A stretch of 64,000 nt of DNA, from positions 9,235,334 to 9,299,333 of the forward strand of contig SSBO01000001.1 of assembly GCA_005281725.1 (NCBI GenBank), given 5' to 3'. The position numbers and the translations under genes are program-made. The DNA is from Wuchereria bancrofti (Eukaryota > Nematoda > Chromadorea > Rhabditida > Onchocercidae). Below the pieces are notes generated by a model. It saw only the letters and a list, made by a program, of their open reading frames with translations, was not told the DNA's origin and made no database searches. Positions 52,501 to 64,000 of this stretch are shown here, piece after piece (the first letter of the stretch is position 1; every line of letters starts with the position of its first letter).

Positions 52501-55500
52501 AAAAAAAATTAAAAATTTTTACTTGCTGCTAATGATTTAAATATTTTTTAATATATTTTATATAGCACATTTATATCTTAAAAAAAAAAAAAAAACAAAG
52601 AAAAAAATAGATAAACAATAAATTCTTAACAATTAAAGCTAATATAAATTCTTCTATTGGTATATGCAAATTTAGCAAATTTTATAAATTATTATCAAAG
52701 AACTGATATCACAATTTATAACCTTTAATGAAAACAAACAAAAATTTTTATCAATCAGAATTTGAGCTATCCTTAAATTTAAAAAATTTCAAATATTAAA
52801 AAATTCAAATGAAATTGGATAATTTTTGCTGATATATAATTTTTACAATAATTACAATCAAAAAGTTTTGTTAATTTACAAAATTTTTTAGTCAAATAAT
52901 TTTATAAAATGAAATTAATAATTACACCATGAATGTAGTTAAATACAGCATAATTCAAGAATATTTTAAATTATGAATTGCTAATCTTTTGAAAACAATA
53001 AACAAAATGCATTTTTAAAAATAATCGAAATATTTGTTTTAAAATTATTATAGTCATTTTTGATTTACTTATTAAAGTATTATGATAAGTAATATCAATT
53101 TCTTCCACACATATACATATAATTCATAACTTAATATAAAAGTTATTAATTAAGAAATAATTTACCAGATGCTATGATCTGTAATACTACCTTCATTCTT
53201 ATCATTATCACCAATACTTTCAATATTTTCATCGATATCACTGCTGCCATTATCACATTCCTCAATTGAGGCTATGAAATTATTCAAGTAAATAACAAAC
53301 AATCGATGAATTTCGATTGATAATCGAAGACACATTCCGTTCTTTTTATTCTATCACTCATTCATTCTTATCACCATAATGATAACATTATCAGAGTGTA
53401 ATTTAAGCATTGATTACACAGAGTAATCTAATTGATTTCAGAGAATAATGAATGAAAATTTTTTGATAATTTGAATAGCGATTGTAATTAAAGAATTATT
53501 ATGGCGCTTTTCGAATGGAATTTTTTACAAAGATTTTTCATTTGATTAAATTTAATAGAATAAATTTTGAAAATAATTGCAGTAACAGATTGGAAAAATT
53601 ATGTCAAAGCAGTTAAAATACAGTTAGAATGACGCAAAAATAATTATCAATGAACCAATAAGGTGGAGCACAAAGATTTGATGAAAAAAAAAAAAAGTTT
53701 CTTTCTTTTCTTTTCTTTTTTTAATATTTTACATTTGAAGTTATAGCAATGAAATAAATGAAACGAAATGAAATGAAATGAATTGATTAGATCAATCAAG
53801 AAAAGATCACAATGTAAAATATTGTAAAATGATAGATTAGTAATGCAATTTTTAACAATGATTCATTTTACTTTTTCTTCATCCTTTTGCATTTATTTTT
53901 ATTTCAGTGTCATATTTGTTTATTTTTAAATTCATCTTTCTAAATTATTTTGCAAAAATTTTATATTTCTTGAAGTTGCACCGCTCAACATTCATATTTG
54001 ATATAATTAAGAGATAAATAAACATTTCATTCTATTCTACCAATTATTGGTTAATTGTTTTGTTTTTTGTTTTGTTAAAAAAAAAATTGAGTAATATAAT
54101 TAAAATTTAAATTATTTGAAATCAATTATTAGCTATGTATTCACTTATTAATAATTGCAATTTCAATTAATTGAAATCAATTGCTAGTTATGTATTCATC
54201 ATAACTTATTAGAATGAATTGTTTTCTAAAAATCATTTCAAATTAAATTTTAATTCTAACAAATTCATAAATTTCATTTCGTAATATATTCATGCGTGTG
54301 TAAATTTGTATAAATGTTTCTTCATATATCTTTTTGATCTTTCATCTTTGAAAAATTATACTAATAGATATTGAAACAAAAGAAAAAAGAAAAAATATTG
54401 CGCCATCTTTGCTACAACAATAAAATTTATGCAATTTCATTTTAAAATTTTTTTATTACAAAATTTCAAAAATTTCAATTACCTGTCGATATTTGGCATC
54501 TTTGTATCTTGCAATTATGTTTTTTCTATGGTAGAAAGGGTAAAAAGGAATGCAAAATTACATTTTTCATTATTTGAATTTTAATTCAAAATATATTTAA
54601 ATGCTTTCTGTTAATTTGTTTATTTGTTTGAGGCTATATATACCACATGCATATTTGATATTATTTATTAAATAAAATGTTTTAATGAAATGAATTTGAT
54701 TGAAAAAAAATTGAATGATGAATTAAATATTTTGTAGTAAATATGATTTAAATTTTAATATTAATTTATCCTCTCTGAGTATTTCTATTAAATGTAAAAC
54801 ATAAGCAGTAGATCGGATATATCACAAAAAAATAGCACCAAGGAAAATTGATTGAAATACGAGTTTTTAAATTTAATATTAATAATTTTAATTTTTTTAA
54901 ATTTATGAAATTGATTCTGATAATCGCATATTGCTGAGAAATATTAGAATTAATGTGAAATTTAATACTATTTAAATTAATATTATTATTTAACTTTTCA
55001 ATCTAAAATTAGTTAGCTAAGGAAAAAATTGCTTTTAAGAAATATACGCAGTAGAAAAATGATTTTCACGACAATGTGCAACTAAAAATAGTTTAAATTA
55101 TTGAAAGTTCACTTAGCAGTAAGTAAGTCAAACGTAAGTTAACGTTATTAACGTTCGAACTAACGTCATAAGCTTCACGTACATGCGTTAAATGCTTAGC
55201 TTCCGTTCATTGATTAATGTAAGAAATAGCATTTTAGATATTAGCACATTTCTATTTTGTATTAAAATTCAAATAATCTAATCAATAAAAATTATTGTTA
55301 TTGATTAGAAAGGTTATTGTTTATTAAATTCAGTAATGAAAGAATGAAATTGAAAAGTTATATTCATTATTAGATCCTTTAAACTCAGTTCAATTGTCAT
55401 TTGTATTTTCTAACTATTACTTTTATCTTTTTACTATGCTTATTTCTTTTCCTTTAATTTTATTAAATAAATTATAAATGAATTTTTGACAATTAATTTC

Positions 55501-58500
55501 GATGTGAATTGATTAGTTTCATTTACTATTTTCTCTTTCTTTTCTCATTTCTATACTTATAAGCCTTATTTACTTAGCATTTTTTTTTTTAAAGCTAATA
55601 AAAATATATATGCATGTTTATTTTACTAAATTAAAAAACTTTCATTAAAATATTGAAAGAGAATTCGTATGAAATATTAAATACGTTTGTGTGTGTGACC
55701 GTTTTTTTCTTTCAATTTTTAGTTATTTTGTCTAAAATTATAAGAATTAATTATTTTGTTAGCATAAAAGAGAATGTAATTAATTAACGAAGACTTTTGG
55801 GCAATGTGAAAAGCTTAATTTCAAATTACACAGACAAATGATTAATTGATAAATAGATTTAAACTAATCTAAAAAATTTTTTAAGTCTATAAAGCAGATG
55901 ACAGTTGGCGCTAAATAACAAAAGAAAGATATTAGTTCATTTTCCTATTAAAATAAGCACCGATCGATCAATCAATCAATCGATCAATCAACAATAAAAA
56001 GACGTTTTTTTTATAGATCATTCTCTTAACAGAGGTCAATTCTAGGTCACTAACAAACAAAGGTCAATTTTAGGTCACTAACGATATGATTTTGTTCAAT
56101 TGGAGTGATTTATAATTTTCTCTTTTTTTGTTAACGATAAAAGTTTATGGAAGATGAAAAAACTAATAAACATTAAATTTTGTTGATAACAAATAAAACA
56201 ATTTTGATATGTCTCAAAATATGACATTAAATCATAAAGTGTGTAACAGAAATATTGAAATTGTATTTTTTTCTTGTAATTAGATGATTTAATCACTAAT
56301 GTAAATGAGAGAAGAATGTGATATGATATGATATGATATGATATGATATGACTAACATTTGACAAGTAGAATAAAATTTCATTTTCTTATTCATTTATTA
56401 AATATATACTAAAATTTTAGCAACTAATGATATGATAATGATATTATTGGAAAGTATAATCTTCCTATGTTTATAATTTATCATTTTCTTTTCAATTCTT
56501 TGTCTAAAATTTCCACCGTAAATTTTTAAAGTAAAAATAACTAAATGAAAGTGATGAGACTTCTTTTTTTCGAATTATTTGAAAATAGCTAAACTTTATT
56601 TGAAAATATTTAAATAGATTGAAAAACTGTCTTTTTTTAAATTACTTAATTTTTTAAATTAAAAAATTTGTTAAAATATTTGAAAATGGCTTATTTAAAA
56701 CAGATTAAAAAGGATTGTTTGCCAATTGTGAAAATTTGCAAATAGTTTATGAAATTTATGAAATGAAGTCTAGGTGTATTATGGAATTTAAATTATTGTT
56801 TGGATAAACACAAAGAGGTGAAAACTGGAAATAAACGAAAACTGGCTTAAAACAGATGACAAAATAATACTTTTGCAATGAAATAAACAAAACTGTACGC
56901 TTTTGTGATAAATATTTTCACGTTTCTATTCTTGTATATATATTATTTACGCTTACTTAAATGAAATTTTTTGTTTATTTTTTATTGTTTCATTTCTAAA
57001 AAATTATCGGAAAAAAAAAAGAAAAAGAAAAAGTTCCAAAAAATGATTAAAAATTAAAAATGTTAAAAGTTCATTGTTTCTTTTTTCTTTATCAACAATA
57101 ACAATCAAATATTTGTCAGAATGGAAGTGTTAATATATTTAAATATCAATCAATGAAATTTGAATTAAAATAAATGAAATATTTCGAAATTATCATTGCG
57201 ATACAATTATTCATATTTCATTGTAAATCAATATTAATTATCAATTATTGAAATAAATATCAAAATTTAAATATGTCTCAGTGACATAAATTATTTATTG
57301 TTATTTTTCATAATAACTTTTGCTATATTTAATTTAAATTACACATTGTTATGAAACACATAATCGCATAATATGTGTTATAATTATTTTATGCAATTTT
57401 TTTTATTATTTGTTATTTATTATTATTATCATCATTATTATTTGCTATTATTATTGTTGTTACTATTATTATTGTCATTATTATTGTTGTCATTATTATT
57501 ATTATTGATTGCATATGTTTTCTAATAAATAAATTTTTATGTGTTATTTAACGTTATGAAAATTACATTTATATTATAAACTTAATTTTTCTCATTTATT
57601 ATAAAATTTCACAATGTAAATTATTTATTATTAATTTTTTATTAGTAAATTATTTATGAGTACTTCTACTCTATGTGACAATTTTTATATAATTCAATTT
57701 ATCATTTTTTTTTTATGATAAATTTAAACTTTAATCAAACCAACCTTATATGTGTCCGTTTTCCATCATTTTCCGCCATACTTTTATAATTTTCATTAAT
57801 TTGATATCCTATACGATCACTGCTACTTGATAAAATCCATTGATCAGAATTTTGCATACGTTCACTGATATATTCACGTTGTCGCTCTTCACGTTGTTCA
57901 CGATAACGTTCACGTAACTGTTTTTGTTGCACGTGCTCATCGATTATTTTTGGTTCACACTGTACTTTAATTGGTCTTCCCTATGAATTTTTTTTTTTTT
58001 TGAAAAGAGAGAAAAAATGAAAAATGAAAATGAATATGTAATTAGTTAGTGTTAATTATTAATTTTATAAGGTATATTCATTTCTAAAATATATCGTTGA
58101 AATTTAATATTAAATTAATTTTGCTCTATGTGAAATGTAAAATGAATAAACAACATAGTGTGATGGAGTGGAATCATCAAGTATTGTTTCAACAGCCATT
58201 GAGATCTGAAATTTTAATTCAAATTAATTTTTGGTAATATTTATTTACACAAAAAATAAACATAATTTTTTTTTGACCAAAATGATTGATATTAGAAATG
58301 ATTTGAAGTCTCTAAACTATTTGTATTTCCTAAAGCGTTCATTTTTAAATTTCAATTTTTTTTTTTTTGATATTTCTTCAATTATAGTTACTGTTTTACT
58401 GTTTTTTTTGTTGTTAGAGATAATAAATCCTTTTGCATTTCACTTAAATTTAAATAAAAACTCACTTTATTTTCCTTTTTCTTAAAAGTTATTTAAACTG

Positions 58501-60266
58501 TTCCAAAAAATGGAAAGACTTTCTATTAAAATAGTCGAAATTCTTTGATTAGAGAAACAAGAATGAGTTATAAAAATAAAAATTTTAGCTCATATTTTAA
58601 AATTTTAATCTTTGGCCACAAGTATAAGCCTTAGGCTTAAGCATAGACTTAGGCTCAGTTATGTAATACTAAAATTAGATATAAAAACAGTTCGAGTAAG
58701 TAATTAGCATGTTCATTATGCATAATTATAAATTCAAAATTAAATATCGAAAAAGAGAAAAGTAATAACTTAAATGCAAAGCAGTTTAGTAAATGAATTG
58801 TCATTGATTAATAATTTCATTTCACTTTTAAACTATAATTGAATTAATTAGGTTAATAATTATAAATTACTGATTTCGATTTTTTAACTAAAAGAAAAAT
58901 TAACAATTCACTAAGCTCTAGAAAATATTTAAAATTGTGGCAAGATTCCATTTCACTGATAAGCATTAAACATTAATGTTAAGTTTTTCATAAACTATCA
59001 ATTTCAAACTTCAATAATTTGAAATCTACGACTATTTGATTTAAAATAATAACTTCCATAATTGTTACTATAATTATACCTTATAAAACAGTCTTATTAA
59101 TTAATTCCTATAACTTTTAGCCAAGTTAATAATAATAATTAAGTCTTATAAATTATTTGAAATAATTTTCAATTCCCAAAAGATATATTTTAAAAAAAAA
59201 TGAGAATTGAAAAAAAAAAAGGAAAAAGGAAAAGAAAAAGATAAAGGAACAAAAATTTAATACAGAAAAAAAATTCAAAATTTGGAGACTTAAAATGGGG
59301 ACATTTTAATATTAAATCATATTGATAAACCTCGACTTGCATGTATCCTCCGCTATTGTCACCATCACTGGCACAATTATCATAATCCTGTCTCACCTAA
59401 ATTTACATATCTTTCATTAATCTAACAAATTTTATCAACATCGTAAAACTTTAAATTTTTTTATTTCATTTTTGCAAAGATTTGAAATTATTCAAACTTT
59501 CAGGACATCTTAAAGATTAAAAATTTTGCACACAATTTGAAATTTAACAGAAAAAAATTTTTTTTTCAGTTTAATTTATACTATTCAAATTAGATAAATG
59601 ATTGAAATGTAAATTTGCCATTATATATTTATAGCCAATTGAATGAATTTGAAATGGAAATTAGCAAAAGGCGAAAGCAAAAAATTGAAAATGACTTTAG
59701 TTTTTTTTTGAACATTTTTGAATTTTGATTAAAAAAAAAGCAAAAACAATAAGTATTTCTTGAAAGAGAAGAAAGTATTTTGAAAAACATGTAAATAAAA
59801 TCACAATTAAATTTCAAAATAAAACAAATGATAAAAGCATTAAATAAATGAAATTTCAAATTATTGATATTTGCCAAACATTTACAATTTGTTGTAGTTA
59901 ATTTAGGTCAATAATATTTTGTAGTTGTGTAATTAAATTTAAATTTTTTTGAAATTGCTGCATTAAATTATTTGCTTTTTCCACAACAATTTAGTAGCAT
60001 TTAAAAATATGAAACTTTTTTTCTTTTAAAATTGAAAAAATTTTAATTTTTTGGATCTTTTTTTTTCAAATTATGAATTTTTGTTAACATTTTGTAATTA
60101 GTAGCAATTTAATGAATACATTGAGATAATAAAATAAATAAATGCTAACTTCAGTTCGTTCAACAACCATACGTTTATGACTTCGAGATTGCGAGCGCTG
60201 TTGTCCACTATGCGCCACCTGTGTTAAATTTGCAAATGATTCCGATTCCAACCGATGTGGCATCAT
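31175..60266 (-). CDS. Large unrecognised disordered protein (about 796 aa, 18 exons)
   Basis: Exons: 60150-60266, 59331-59396, 58152-58205, 57741-57980, 54483-54525, 53166-53271, 52049-52228, 49563-49716, 44257-44364 (weakest), 41600-41782, 40202-40369, 38910-38984, 38265-38360, 37538-37942, 37141-37221, 36976-37047, 34482-34568, 31175-31330. They total 2391 nt, with every phase compatible and stop TAG. No catalytic or membrane domain is seen. Residues 97-122 are a charged helix-like stretch ([17 protein letters not shown]). Residues 174-210 are acidic. Ser/Thr-rich tracts follow. In the C-terminal half Trp recurs in short motifs ([48 protein letters not shown]). The composition suggests a scaffold or cytoskeletal linker, but this is inference. 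The 44 kb exon could instead end at 44251. The start is uncertain: the ATG follows an acceptor by 8 bases, and an upstream exon remains possible. Confidence 0.75.
33023..33130 (+). repeat. 36-bp minisatellite, three copies
   Basis: The unit CCTTATTGTTGCAGCAAAGA plus 16 further bases begins at 33023, 33059 and 33095. A diverged relative lies near 32925. It sits in the last intron of the 29-kb gene. Confidence 0.85.
37290..37338. repeat. Perfect 22-bp inverted repeat with 5-base loop
   Basis: Arm 37290-37311 (containing ATATCGCCAAATAAAC) is the exact reverse complement of 37317-37338, with loop TAATG. It lies in the 37222-37537 intron. It could form a cruciform or an RNA hairpin on either strand. 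Confidence 0.9.
37739..37798 (-). repeat. In-frame 30-bp tandem repeat inside an exon
   Basis: Two consecutive ten-residue units, [10 protein letters not shown] and [10 protein letters not shown] (residues 579-598 of the large protein), with only a few base differences. This is recent internal duplication of coding sequence. Confidence 0.9.
43086..43141 (+). repeat. 28-bp direct tandem duplication
   Basis: CTTGTAAACAAATAATCAAT and the following bases repeat at 43114 with two changes. Intronic in the 29-kb gene. Confidence 0.8.
47515..47553 (-). CDS. Candidate alternative first exon of the large gene
   Basis: Encodes [13 protein letters not shown] and ends at a GTATTA donor in phase 0, so it can splice to the exon at 44364 or 41782. 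The open frame extends ten codons before the ATG ([10 protein letters not shown]) to a TGA. No acceptor of the right phase joins it to exon 49563, so it fits an internal promoter or trans-spliced isoform better than an internal exon. Local G+C is well above the surroundings. The length is short and chance is possible. Confidence 0.35.
48007..48031. repeat. Short perfect inverted repeat with CCGG arms
   Basis: AAATATCCGG at 48007-48016 and CCGGATATTT at 48022-48031 enclose five bases. A degenerate copy of the right side follows at about 48040-48058. Confidence 0.7.
50157..50280 (+). repeat. 41-bp minisatellite, three copies
   Basis: Units begin GTTGCAACTACAATAA (50157), GTCGCAGGTGCAATAA (50198) and GTTGCAGCTACAATAA (50239), spaced exactly 41 bp. 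Intronic, about 160 bp from the DR5 site at 50437. Confidence 0.85.
50437..50453 (+). promoter_or_regulatory. DR5-type nuclear-receptor motif
   Basis: AGGTCA, spacer CCAAA, AGGTCA: an exact direct repeat with a five-base spacer, in the 49717-52048 intron of the 29-kb gene. Binding is inferred from the motif only. Confidence 0.4.
50569..50598. repeat. GGTACC palindrome cluster
   Basis: TTGGTACC (50569-50576) and GGTACCAA (50585-50592) are inverted around eight bases, and a third GGTACC follows at 50593. Confidence 0.7.
51331..51580 (+). repeat. Pair of direct repeats 189 bp apart
   Basis: ACGATTTGGATTAATTATGC followed by AAAT occurs at 51331 and 51520 with similar, diverging downstream sequence. 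Intronic. Confidence 0.75.
56033..56077 (+). promoter_or_regulatory. Tandem pair of DR5-type nuclear-receptor motifs
   Basis: AGGTCA at 56033 and 56044 (spacer ATTCT) and at 56061 and 56072 (spacer ATTTT) give two exact DR5 elements with a 28-bp period. They lie in the 54526-57740 intron of the 29-kb gene. The third half-site is preceded by AA, as in extended monomer sites. Confidence 0.45.
56315..56352 (+). repeat. GATAT pentamer microsatellite
   Basis: About seven ATATG/GATAT units in a row. Intronic simple repeat that creates an artificial repetitive antisense frame. Confidence 0.85.
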
Positions 60267-60274
60267 CGTTCGAT

Positions 60275-60276
60275 CT
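60275..60276 (-). promoter_or_regulatory. Splice acceptor at the 5' end of the large gene
   Basis: CTTTTTATTTAG on the minus strand ends 8 bases before ATG 60266. It could receive a spliced leader, or an upstream exon ending in phase 1, because the frame stays open to the acceptor (AT CGA ACG ATG). Confidence 0.55.
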
Positions 60277-63200
60277 AAATAAAAAGTGAGGTCAACAATT
60301 TCATAATTTCAAAATTTATATCTTATTTTGTACACTTATTGTATCATAAAATGATTGGTGGCTTCTTTTTTTGGATTAACAGAAAAGATTTCATAAAATT
60401 ATTACTCTTAAAAAAAAAAAAAAAAAAAAAATTGTTGCCCCTTTAACATTCAAAGTAAATTATCCAAAAAGTTTCTTTTTTATTTGTTTTAATATTTTTT
60501 TAGTTTTATTTTGATATAGTAATGATAATAATAAATATTCAGTTTGTTTAACATCCAAGAGAAATAGTAAAAAAAAAAAGTTAAAAAGGAAAAAAAAAGT
60601 AAACCAAAAGTTTTAGAATGAAATTAGCAATTCAATGTATGTATGACAATGACATATTTGTGCAATTAAAAAAAAAATATGAATAGAGTTTTTTATTTTA
60701 TTTTTTTCAAAAACTATAATTTCACCTTAAAAATTAGAAAAAACAAATGTATTATTTAATTCTTAACAGTTCCATCTTATTTTTTTTAAAACATTCCTTT
60801 CGTTTCGTAAGTTCTTTTTTTGGAACTGTTAATTTTATAAAAAAAAAAAATTAAAATGAATTGTATAATTTTTAGTAAATTTAAATCATTCTTTTTTCGC
60901 GAAAGAAAAAAAAATAGTTGAACGTTCAAAATGATGTCACATTTCTGTTGAATAGAATGTTGACACAATTATTTTAGCTAAAACGATGATATCAGAAATT
61001 GATGAATCAATGGATCAATGAATCGGTCGATCGATCGATCGATCAATGTGATCAATAAATTAATGAGCCGATTGATCGATGGATCAACAGATGAAATTCA
61101 ATCTGTGTATCCGATTGAATTTCAACCAGAAAAGTAAATAATTCGAGAGAGAGAGAGGGAGGGAGAAAAAAAAGAAACAGCAACAATTTTAGCAATCATA
61201 AATAGCAATAGCAATTCAAATAAAAGAGAAAAAGAAAGGGCGAGAGAAAAAAAGAACAGAGAAAGTATAAGTATGAATATGAAATGATTATGAAAAGTTT
61301 GTTTTTGGATGAATTGTATGAATTGCATTTGCTTCATTCTTTTCTTTTTTGCTTTTTTTTTTCTTCCAAGAATTTTCTTCCCCGAAAACTATTCATTGAG
61401 AGATGAATCATTCATTTAAAAATCAATTCCAATTGGCAAATACAATCAAATTATACGAGAAAGTTTAAAAAGGTAAAAATTGCCTTTCATTTTTATTTTT
61501 CTTTGCTATTTCAAAGTTTATCTTTGGTTAACAACAATTCTATTTTGACAGATAATTTCAAAATTTTTGGATTTTATCAGAATTTCAAATTTTCAAAGTA
61601 AAATGAATAGCATTGGTTTCTTGACATAAGCAAAAAAGAAAGAAAATTAAAATTTGCAAATTTCATCAAATCTTTTCTTTCTTTCTTTCTCACAATAAAT
61701 TGAATAAGAATTTTATGATGGATAAAATCCAAATTTTAAGAATTTTTCAAAAGTTCAAAATTTCCACAAAAGCGTTCCGTTGTCAAAGTGAAATAAATGA
61801 CATCAAAAATTCTCATTTAGTTATTTTTTTTCCAATTCATATTAGACTAAAAGTTTACATGCGATAATATTCATTTTCTTTAGAAATGTGCGAGAAAAAA
61901 AAATATTTTGAAAAGTAAAAACTTTTAAGTAATTTGTTTTTTTTTTAATTTAGTACATAAACAAATAATTGACAGATAGTTGTCAATAAAATGATACGTA
62001 GAATTTGTATTTTTTTTCCATAGTATTGCAATCATTATAATATCAGATAGAAAGGTTACCGAAGTAGGACAAAAATCTTAAAATTATTCAAATTAAACAA
62101 AATTTGCAGCTCCAAAAGAATCATAAATGGTAATTTTCTTTCGCCAATTTCTCAAATGTACCATTTTGTGATATATTCCACCCAGTGAATTCGATAAATT
62201 TGGTGATTTCTCGATCGATTCAATGAATTCTTTGAATATTAATTGCTAAATTCTTTCTCTCAATTCCTAACTAATTTTTAACTTTGTCTGATCTAAGTTA
62301 CTATTAAAGTAGTTTACCATCAAAAGATAGTAATTATAAGTTTTTAAACATTTAAATTGCTGTTACTTTAAAATTTTTGATACCATATCTCGGATCAAAT
62401 TTTACAACTGTAATTTTCTTTTTTTTTTATTGCTTTTATAAATCCTAAAATGATTGGCAAATTGTTATTACAAAATTGTTTTCTGTATTTGAAATTGAAA
62501 ACTTATTAAATGCATTGCAAATGAAAAAAAAAGTGCCAATGACGCAAGTTGTGATGAAGTTTTAAGAAAAATAAAAGAGAAATAACGAGTTTGATATTTT
62601 TCAATAAATAATTGTGAAATTCTTTTTTTAAATTTTATTGCGAAGTTACAAAGAAAAGAAAAGAATATGAATACAATATAAGAAATCGTTTATTCTAATT
62701 ATTACGGAAATAGTTTCATTTAAACTTAATTTCTTCCGGATAACATTATGTAAAAGGATTAGTTCAATTTTTCCGGAATTTGCTAGAAACATTTCCGCTT
62801 CATTTAAGTGAGAAATTTTTTTTGTTCTCCGTCATTCCGATTAATTTTTGTTGAATAATAACAGATCGAATTCCCTCATAAATTTGAATATGCTTTGAAA
62901 ATTTCTATTGCAACCGGAAGAGCTATGAATTGATTTATTAAATCAATAAATATTGAAAAATTTCACATGCATGTAAACAATTGTTTGGAGTATACCTAAA
63001 ATTGATTGAATCGGAATTGTCGGAAAAAAAAACGGAAAAGGCGAAAAAAGTGAAGAACTAACTGAATGTTGTTCATTAAGTAAGCATAATCTAATATAAA
63101 CCGGAAAAAGTTGTAATCTAGTCATTAGCATTTTATGAGTAATACCAGAATTTGAATTAAATTAATTAAATAAAACATTTGTATTTTTCATATATCACAA

Positions 63201-64000
63201 AGAAATAAAATTCATATTGACATAACCAAATTAAAACTAAAAATTGCAAACGAAATTGCTTACTTATAACTGAAAATTTCTACACACTAATCAATACTAC
63301 ATGCAATAGAAACAAAAAAGTAAAAATGATGAAATAATAATAATAATTGATAATAATAATAACAGTAATAACAATAATAATAAATAATAATAAATTAATA
63401 GCAGAGAAAATGACAGAATTCCAAACAGATTAAAAAGTAAACAAAATTAGCAATCAATTTTTCATATGATAGAATGTTACTGGCTTATTTCCTTATCATA
63501 TCAAAGCAATCTTCTCCTATCAGCAAATTTATGCACGGCTAGTTGGTATCAACAAATTCCATTATTCTATTTATGAAAAGTTCAATGATTTTCTTGGAGC
63601 AAAAATTATATCATTAATACATTTTTAGATTTCAAATTTTAATATTAAGTTCTTTTTTTTTTGGTGAAACAAATGCTAAAATTATATGTTTTATATTCAT
63701 AGTTTTATAAAATAACAATAGTGTTCCAAACATATATGTAAATTTTTTTTTGAAATTCTCATCTTTTGCTAAATATTTAATTTTTAATTTTAAATATCAG
63801 ACTATTCCTTCAAAAATTTGCCTATTACAATGAATTATTCAAGGCAATGAATGCATTTTTAAAAATGTAACAAATTTTAAATTTTAAAATCATTTCTACA
63901 GAATGAAAAAAGAAAAAAAAAATAGAAAAAGATTCGTTATATAATGAAATGATTGAAATTATTATCCAAAAATATTTTGAGCGATCTTTCAGAAAATAAA
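60277..64000. other. Upstream flank of the large gene
   Basis: No secure gene. It contains an AGGTCA half-site at about 60285, an ATCG tetramer cluster (about 61024-61085), a GAGA run (61144-61165) and several CCGG sites at 62730-63110. Two stop-free stretches (62182-62245 and 62996-63131) end at possible phase-1 donors and could be upstream exons. Neither is convincing. Confidence 0.4.

Noticed and set aside
55960..56000. ATCA/ATCG repeats as a possible CRISPR-like or regulatory array
   Set aside because: Plain tetranucleotide microsatellite in a eukaryotic intron; no spacer structure.
62182..62245. Possible upstream exon (QLIFKEFIESIEKSPNLSNSL) of the large gene
   Set aside because: The phase fits, but the donor GTGGAA is weak and no exon further upstream completes it. 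Kept only as an alternative.
62996..63131. Possible first exon of the large gene ending in a phase-1 GTATAC donor
   Set aside because: The phase fits the acceptor at 60276, but the peptide is Phe/Pro/Leu low-complexity and the nearer trans-splice start explains the 5' end. RNA junctions would decide.

Overview
The window looks like nuclear DNA of an intron-rich, very AT-rich nematode, probably a spirurid or filarial (clade III) worm. This rests on a hand estimate of about 77-80% A+T, many short exons in long introns, GTAAGT/TTTCAG splice sites, likely trans-splice acceptors a few bases before start codons, and a cytoplasmic intermediate filament carrying a lamin tail, which is a nematode trait. 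The species cannot be fixed. Every gene I can support is on the minus strand. I rebuilt the genes exon by exon by requiring GT..AG borders, matching intron phases and recognisable protein. The three complete models sum exactly to whole codons.

Layout by coordinate: 942-1079 is the first exon of an unidentified gene that leaves the left edge. About 3167-4401 is an unresolved stretch of coding-like open frames. 5013-9827 is a nine-exon ER palmitoyltransferase of the ZDHHC6 type (432 aa). 9828-14980 has no recognised gene but holds a GC-rich hairpin. 15757-22433 is a fourteen-exon intermediate-filament gene (584 aa). Its last two exons are repeated in a 705-bp perfect duplication on the two sides of a 14-N gap, probably an assembly artefact. 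22440-31174 is low-complexity spacer. 31175-60266 is a 29-kb, eighteen-exon gene for an unrecognised, probably disordered protein of about 796 aa rich in Ser, Thr, Gln and Trp motifs. 60277-64000 is its upstream flank.

The genes do not form an obvious pathway. One is an ER membrane acyltransferase, one a cytoskeletal filament subunit, and one possibly a scaffold or adaptor. The main non-coding observations are three exact DR5-type AGGTCA repeats in introns of the 29-kb gene, a perfect 22-bp inverted repeat in another of its introns, an 18-bp hairpin near 10.58 kb, several minisatellites, and an apparent excess of CCGG.
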